The notes beneath the pieces were generated by a model, which saw nothing but the letters and a program-made list of their open reading frames with translations, ran no database searches and had not been told where the DNA came from. The position numbers were made by a program, and so were the translations under genes. From Aselliscus stoliczkanus (lineage: Eukaryota > Chordata > Mammalia > Chiroptera > Hipposideridae): DNA of 64,000 nucleotides. Positions 58,100-64,000 of this stretch are shown here, in pieces. Positions within the stretch are counted from its first letter, which is position 1, and every line of letters starts with the position of its first letter. Location: NCBI GenBank assembly GCA_033961575.1, contig CM066732.1, forward strand, positions 71,710,687-71,774,686, in the 5' to 3' direction.

Positions 58100-58960
58100 A
58101 TGAAGAAACAAAGAAATATGTCCCAAGTAAAAAAGATCAGAAGAAACCTCTAAAAATGGAACTAAATGAAACAGGGATCCAACCTTTCAGAGACAGAGTT
58201 TAGAACACTGATGATAAGAATGTTTAATGAAGTTAGTGAGGACATAAAGAAGGATAGGGAAATAAAAAAACAAAAAACATTATTAGAACTAAAGAATACA
58301 ATAACTGAAATGAAGAACACACTCGAAGGAATCACCAGTAGAGTTGATGAAGCAGAGGATTGGATCAGCGATTTAGAAGACAAAAATAGCAGAAATCACC
58401 CAGCTGGAACAACGACAACAAAAAAAGAATAATAAAACAATGAATTAGTTTAAGAGACCTATGGGACAACATCAAGCACAATAACAAACAAATCATAGGC
58501 ATACGAGGAGAAGAGAACAAGTAAAAGATTGAGACTGTATTTGAAGAAATAATGACTGAAAAATTCCCTACCCTGGTGAAGGAAATCGACATACAAGCCC
58601 AGGAAGTGTAGAGAGTTCAAAACAAGCTGAATCTAAACCGGTCCACACCAAGACACATCATAGTTAAATTCGCAAAAGACAGAATCCTAAAAGTTGCAAG
58701 AAAAACACAACATGTAGCATACAAAGGAACTCCTATAAGACTAATAGCTAACTTGTCTACAGAAACTCTGCAGGCCACAAGGGAGTTGCAGGAGATATTC
58801 AAAGTGACGAAAATAAAGGCCTATAACCAAGATTGCTCTCCCCAGCACAGCTATCAATTAAAATTGAAGGAGAGATAAAGAGCTTCTCAGAAAATAGTAA
58901 ACTTAAGGAATTCATTACCACCAAGCCAGCATTGCAGGAAATGTTAAAAGGGCTTTTTTT
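58100..58960 (+). pseudogene. L1 ORF1, frameshifted
   Basis: Opens MKKQRNMSQVKKDQKKPLK-like at 58100 with an early frameshift near 58170. The coiled coil continues in 58166-58432 (KNTITEMKNTLEGITSRVDE). The RRM region follows in other frames, and a stop replaces a codon near 58608 (GTGTAG). The C-terminus, PALQEMLKGLF-like, is at about 58925-58960. Confidence 0.88.
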
Positions 58961-59018
58961 ATACAGAAGAAAAGGGAAAGCATGCTAACCCAGGAAGACC
59001 AGAAATACAAATAAAAAA

Positions 59019-62000
59019 ATGGCAACAAATATGCACCTAACAATAAACACTTTAATGTGAATGGGCTAAATACTCTAATCAAAAAACAGAGAGTGGCTGA
59101 CTGGATAAGAAAACAGGACCCATGCATATGCTGTCTACTCATCTCAGAACAAAAGACACACATAGAATGAAAGTAAAGGGATGGAATAAGATATTTCATG
59201 AAAATGGAAAGGAGAAAAAAGCTGGAGTAGAAATACTTATTTCAGACAAAATAGACTTTAAAATGATGACTACAATAAAAGACAAAGAGGGGCACTACAT
59301 AATAACAAAGGGATTGTTCAACAAGAGGACATAACCCTAGTAAACATCTATGCACCCAACATAGGATCTCCTAATTATATAAAACAGATTTTGACAGACA
59401 TAAAGGCAGATCAACAGTAATACTATCGTAGTAGGGGACTTCAACACCGCACTGTCACCAATGGACAGATCCTCCAGACAGAAAATCAACACGGAAACAG
59501 TGGCCTTAAATGACACTTTAAACCAGCTGGATTTAATTGATATTTTTAGAGCATTTCACCCCAAAGCTACAGAATATATATCCTTCTCAAGTGCACATGG
59601 AACATTTTCCAAGATAGACCACATGTTAGGCCACAAAACAAGTCTCAATAAATTTAAGAAAATTGAAATCATATCAAGCACCTTCTCTGACCACAATGCT
59701 ATGAAACTAGAAATCAATTATAAGAAGAAACCTGGAAAGCACACAAATACATGAAGACTGAATAACATGCTACCAAATAGCAAGTTGGTTAAAAATGAGA
59801 TCAAAGAAGAAATCAAAAGCTATCTTAAGACAAACAAAAATGAAAACACAACAACCAAAAATCTATGGTATGCAGCAAAAACAGTCCTAAGAGGGAAATT
59901 CATAGCAATGCAGCCCTATCTAAAGAAACAAGAACAATCTCAAATCAACAGACTATCTTCACACCTCAGGGAACTGGAAAAAGAACAGCAAAAGAATCCC
60001 AAAGGGAGTGCAAGGAAGAAAATAATAAAGGCCAGAGCAGAAATAAATGAAATAGAGACCAAAACAACAATACAAAAGATCAATGAACCAAGAGTTGCTT
60101 TCTAGAAACAATAAACCAAATCGACAAACCCTTAGCCAGACTCACCAAGAAAAAGAGAGGACCCAAATTAATAAAATCAGAAATGCAAGAGGAGAAGTGA
60201 CAACAGATACCACAGAAATACAGAAAATTTTAAGAAAATATTATGAGCAACTATATGCCAACAAATTCAACAATCTGGAAGAAATGGATAGATTTCTAGA
60301 AGCATACAATCTACCAGGTCTGAACCAAGAGGAAACAGAAAGTCTGAACAGACTGATTACTACCAAAGAAACTGAATCAGTAATCAACAAGCTTCCAACA
60401 AACAAAAGTCCTGGACCAGATGGCTTCACAGGTGAATTTTACAAAACATTCAAAAACGAATTAATATGTATTCTCCTCAAACTATTCCAAAAACTACAGA
60501 ATGAAGGAAGGCTCCCAAGTCCATTTTATGATGCCACTATTACTCTGATCCCAAAATCAGGCAAAAATCTTACAAAAAAAGAAAACTACAAGCTGATATC
60601 CCTAATGAACATAGATGCAAACGTCCTCAACAAAATACTAGCAAACTGAACTCAGCATCACATTTAAAAAATCATACTGGGCCGGCCGAGTGGCGCGGTG
60701 GATAAGCGCTGGTTTCAGAAGCCAGTGGCCCCGGTTCGGTTCCCAAATATGAGGGCCAGTTGACACTGCCCTCAAAGAAACCAAACAAACAAACAAACAA
60801 AAGATCATACACCGTGATCAAGCAGGGTTCATTCCTGGTAAGCAAGGTTTGTTCAATATCCGCAAATCAATCAAGGTAATACAACACATTGACAACTGAA
60901 AAATAAAAATCAGGCATTCATATCAATAGATACAGAAAAACCATTTCACAAAATCCAGCAATGATTTATGATAAAAAAAAAAACTCAGCAAAGTGGGAAT
61001 AGTGGGATCATATCTCAACATAAGTAAAGGCCATACACGGTAAACCCACAGCACACATTATACTCAATGTGGAAGGCTAAAAGCTTTCCCCTTCAGATCA
61101 GGAACAAGACAAGGTTGCTCACTTTCAACGCTTCTATTCAACATAGTTCTGGAAGTTCTAGCCACAGCAATCAGACAAGAAAATGAAATAAAAGGTATCC
61201 AAATTGGAAAGAAGGAAGTAAAATTGTCATTATATGCAGATGACATGATACTGTACACAGAGAATTCCAAAACCTCCTCCAAAAAACTGTTAGAACTGAT
61301 AAATGAATTTAGTAAGGTAGCATGATGCAAAATTAATATTCAGAAATCAATTGCATTTCTATACACCAATAATAAACTATCAGAAGAAATCAGGAAATCA
61401 ATCACTTTTAAAATTGATTCAAAAACAATATAATATCTAGGAATAAATTTAACTAAAGAAGTAAAATACCTGTACTTGGCAAATTATAAGACACTGAAGA
61501 GAGAAATCAAAGAAGATACAAATAAATGGAAATACATACCATCTTCATGGACAGGAAGAATTAATATACTTAAAATGTCAGTACTCCTAAGGCAATATAT
61601 AGATTCAATGAAATTCCAATCAAACTACCAAGGACATTTTTCTCAGAAATAGAACATATAATCCTAAAATTTATATGGAACCATAAAAGACCCCGAATAG
61701 CCACAGCAATCTTGAGAAATAAGAACAAAGTGGGAGTTATGACGCTATCAAAGTATCAAATCATACTACAAGACTACCGTTATCAAAACAGTATGGTACT
61801 GGCATAAAAACAGATGCATAGACCAATGGAACAGAATAGAGAGCCCAGGAATAAACCTATCCATACACAGTCATTTAATCTATGACAATGGAAGCAAGAA
61901 TTGACATTGGAGTAATTATAGTCTATTTAATAAATGGTGCTGGGAAAATTGGACTGACACATGCAAAAAAATGAAACTGGACCACCTACTTACACCATAT

Positions 62001-62957
62001 ACGAGAACAAACTCAAAATGGATTAAACACTTAAATGTAAAACCTAAAACCATAAAACTCCTAGAAGAAAACATAGGAAGTAAGTTTGCAGACATTAACC
62101 TCAGTAATAGTTTATTGATATATGCCCTTAGGCAAGGGAAATAAAAGAAAACATAAGCATACGGAATTACATCAAACTTAAAAGTTTTTCACAGCAAAGG
62201 AAATCATCAATAAAACAAAAAGGCAGCCTACTGAATGGGAGAAGATATTTGCCAATGATATATCTGATAAGGGGTTAATATCAAAAATTTATAAAACACT
62301 CATGCAACTCAACACCAAAAAAACAAACAACCCAATTAAAAAATGGGCAGAGGAAATGAAGAGGCATTTCTCTAAAGAGGACATACAGATGGCCAACAGG
62401 CATATGAAAAAATATTCAACCTCACTAATTATTAGAGAAATGCAAATACAAACCACAATGAGATACCACCTCACTCCGGTCAGAATGGCTACCATCAATA
62501 AATCAACAAACAACAAGTGCTGGCGGGGCTGTGGGGAAAAGGGAACCCTGCTGCACTGTTGGTGGGATTGCAGATTGGTGCAGCCACTATGGAAATCAGT
62601 ATGGAGGTATCTCAAAAAACTAGAAATGGAACTACTGTATGACTCAGCAATTCCACTCTTAGGTATCTACCCAGAGAATCCCAAGACACTAATTCAAAAA
62701 AATATATCCACCCCTATGTTTATTGCCGCACTATTTACAATAGCCAAGACTTGGAAACAACCAAAATGCCCATCAGTAGATGACTGGATTAAGAAACTGT
62801 GGTACATTTATACAATGGAGTATTATTCCACTCTAAAGAAGAATAACATCGTACCATTTGCAACGATATGGATGGACCTGGAGACTATTATGTTAAATGA
62901 AATAGGTCAGTAGGAGAAAGACAAATACCATACGATCTCACCTATATATGGAATCTG
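59019..62957 (+). pseudogene. L1 ORF2 (endonuclease and reverse transcriptase), degraded
   Basis: Starts at ATG 59019 (MATNMHLTIN). The catalytic-Glu QETHL region near 59140 is damaged by an in-frame loss; SDHNAM is present at about 59690. Reverse transcriptase text includes [20 protein letters not shown] (about 60402) and [10 protein letters not shown] near 61238. The C-terminal Cys/His cluster [18 protein letters not shown] (about 62519) keeps its C-X3-C-X7-H-X4-C spacing. Frameshifts, stops and the SINE inactivate it. A premature TAG lies at 62911. Confidence 0.9.
60679..60797 (+). mobile_element. Short tRNA-derived SINE inside L1 ORF2
   Basis: GGGCCGGCCGAGTGGCGCGG start, B box GGTTCGGTTCC and a (CAAA)n tail. 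The L1 text AAATCATAC / AGATCATAC is repeated on both sides. Confidence 0.9.
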
Positions 62958-63492
62958 AAAAACTTAATGAACGAGCAAAGTAAACAGAAACAGTCTCAGA
63001 GATGTAGAGGAGAAACTGATGGTTGCTAGTTGGGAGGACAGTGGGGATGAGGGAGGAGGGGAAGGGATTAGACAGCATAAATGGGTAACTACAATATTGA
63101 CAGAGATATGAAAGATAATCTGGGGAATATAATTAATAATGTTGTAAATATTTTGTGGGGTGTAGATGGTCACATGTCTTGTCATGGATGGAGTAGAGGC
63201 TTGATCACTGCACTGTACACCTGAAGCTGATGTTGTATAATATTGTATGCCAACTTAATTGAATATATAGATAGTCACAGGATGTGGAATATAGTGTGGA
63301 GTGGAGTCGAGGGAATTGTAATAGATATGTATGGTATGGGGGGAGTGGGGTGGCAAATTGGGGGAGGGGGTTGTCACTATGAGGGGCAAAAAGTACAGCT
63401 ATTATACTGTGTTGTACACCTGAAACTAATTTTAAAAACAGTGTTCATTTCACAATAAATTAATTTTTTTTAAAAAAAAGAGAAAAATAAGA

Positions 63493-64000
63493 AAAATGGG
63501 GGGGGGGGGCGGTGAGGTAGAGATGGGAATCCAAATACCATCCTTGTCACTGAGAAAGGCTTAGTTGGAAGATACAGCATAGTGTGAGAACCACCCAAGC
63601 CTGAAAAGTGCCTGCCCTCCAAATGCAGCCTTATGTCCTGACTGCCCACAGGAAAGTGTGAGACAGTAGAGCAAACCATTTGCACAAGTCACTGTTTCCT
63701 CTCCTTCAGAGTGGAGAAAGGAAGGGAGAAACAAAGCCCCAGTTTCTTTCATTTAGGACAATTGACAGGCTCCTGACAACTGATAAATGTAGATCAGCGT
63801 TTCCTGCCAGCCAGATCATTCAACCAACCTCAACTAGAAAGAGTAAGGAGTGGAGTAAAAGACCAGGCATGTTTAGCAGAAATTCCTCCTCAGGGAAACC
63901 AGAAGAATGAAGTAGTTCCTGGTGTCACAACACAAAAATCGATACACAGTAGATTTCTGTCCTGCAACATGGATCCATTGATCTTACAGCACCAGACAAG
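63493..64000. other. Unique sequence, no gene seen
   Basis: A poly-G run at about 63500-63508 opens the block. It is GC-richer than most of the window, but has no recognised exon or repeat. Confidence 0.4.

Larger units (their letters stand above)
56678..63481 (+). mobile_element. Complete-length L1 of the young family, 6.8 kb
   Basis: 5' terminus GAGACTTCTGGTAAGATGGC, 5'UTR with one 111-bp unit and an intron-like segment, ORF1 (58100-58960), ORF2 (59019 to about 62957) with a SINE at 60679-60797, 3'UTR and poly-A at 63463-63479. The flanking GAAAAATAAGA at 56667-56677 and 63482-63492 is a target-site duplication. ORFs are broken by several stops and frameshifts, so the copy is inactive. It is the least truncated L1 in the window. 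Confidence 0.93.

Overview
The window looks like mammalian, probably bat, non-genic DNA. The evidence is dense interspersed LINE-1 (L1), several tRNA-derived SINE types with A/B-box heads (GGCCGGCCGAGTGGC-type starts), ancient mammalian MIR, L2 and MER5-like repeats, mariner DNA transposons and microsatellites. The SINE heads and the L1 3' ends resemble chiropteran (rhinolophoid-like) repeats. That assignment is from memory and is not a database result. I see no convincing host protein-coding gene, rRNA or functional tRNA. Nearly every long open frame belongs to a retrotransposon or transposon.

Layout. 0.2-6.3 kb is one very old plus-strand L1 split by a MITE, a SINE, a DD34D mariner, an LTR-like block and a second SINE. 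6.3-12.3 kb is mostly unique sequence with MIR fragments, a CA microsatellite and one short SINE. 12.48-15.27 kb is a minus-strand L1-derived element with perfect 16-bp target-site duplications, an intact ORF1 and almost no ORF2. 15.3-19.1 kb holds two older L1 pieces (one without ORF1), an 80-bp palindromic MITE and a long trimeric SINE. 19.1-20.8 kb carries three MER5-like hAT fragments and an L2 end. 20.88-23.58 kb is a second L1-derived minus-strand element related to the first. 23.6-30.8 kb is mainly unique with a short L1 3' end, three SINEs and a MIR. 30.8-33.1 kb is an L1 that ends at its ORF1 stop codon. 33.2-40.0 kb is a nearly complete L1. 40-56 kb holds unique DNA, a MaLR-like internal fragment hosting a second mariner (itself carrying an LTR-like block and a SINE), L1 fragments, a twin-primed L1, a miniature mariner and many SINEs. 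56.68-63.48 kb is a second complete-length L1 with target-site duplications.

The most interesting signal is in the young L1 family. The two complete-length copies have a 439-483 bp 5'UTR segment that looks like a U2-type intron (GTGAGT or GCGAGT donor, long pyrimidine tract, TTTCTAG acceptor). The two ORF1-bearing short elements lack exactly this segment. The short elements also share an identical deletion joining the ORF2 endonuclease region to the 3'UTR, and both carry an extra 111-bp 5'UTR repeat unit. Together this suggests a spliced, non-autonomous 'half-L1' lineage that used the machinery of the complete L1s.
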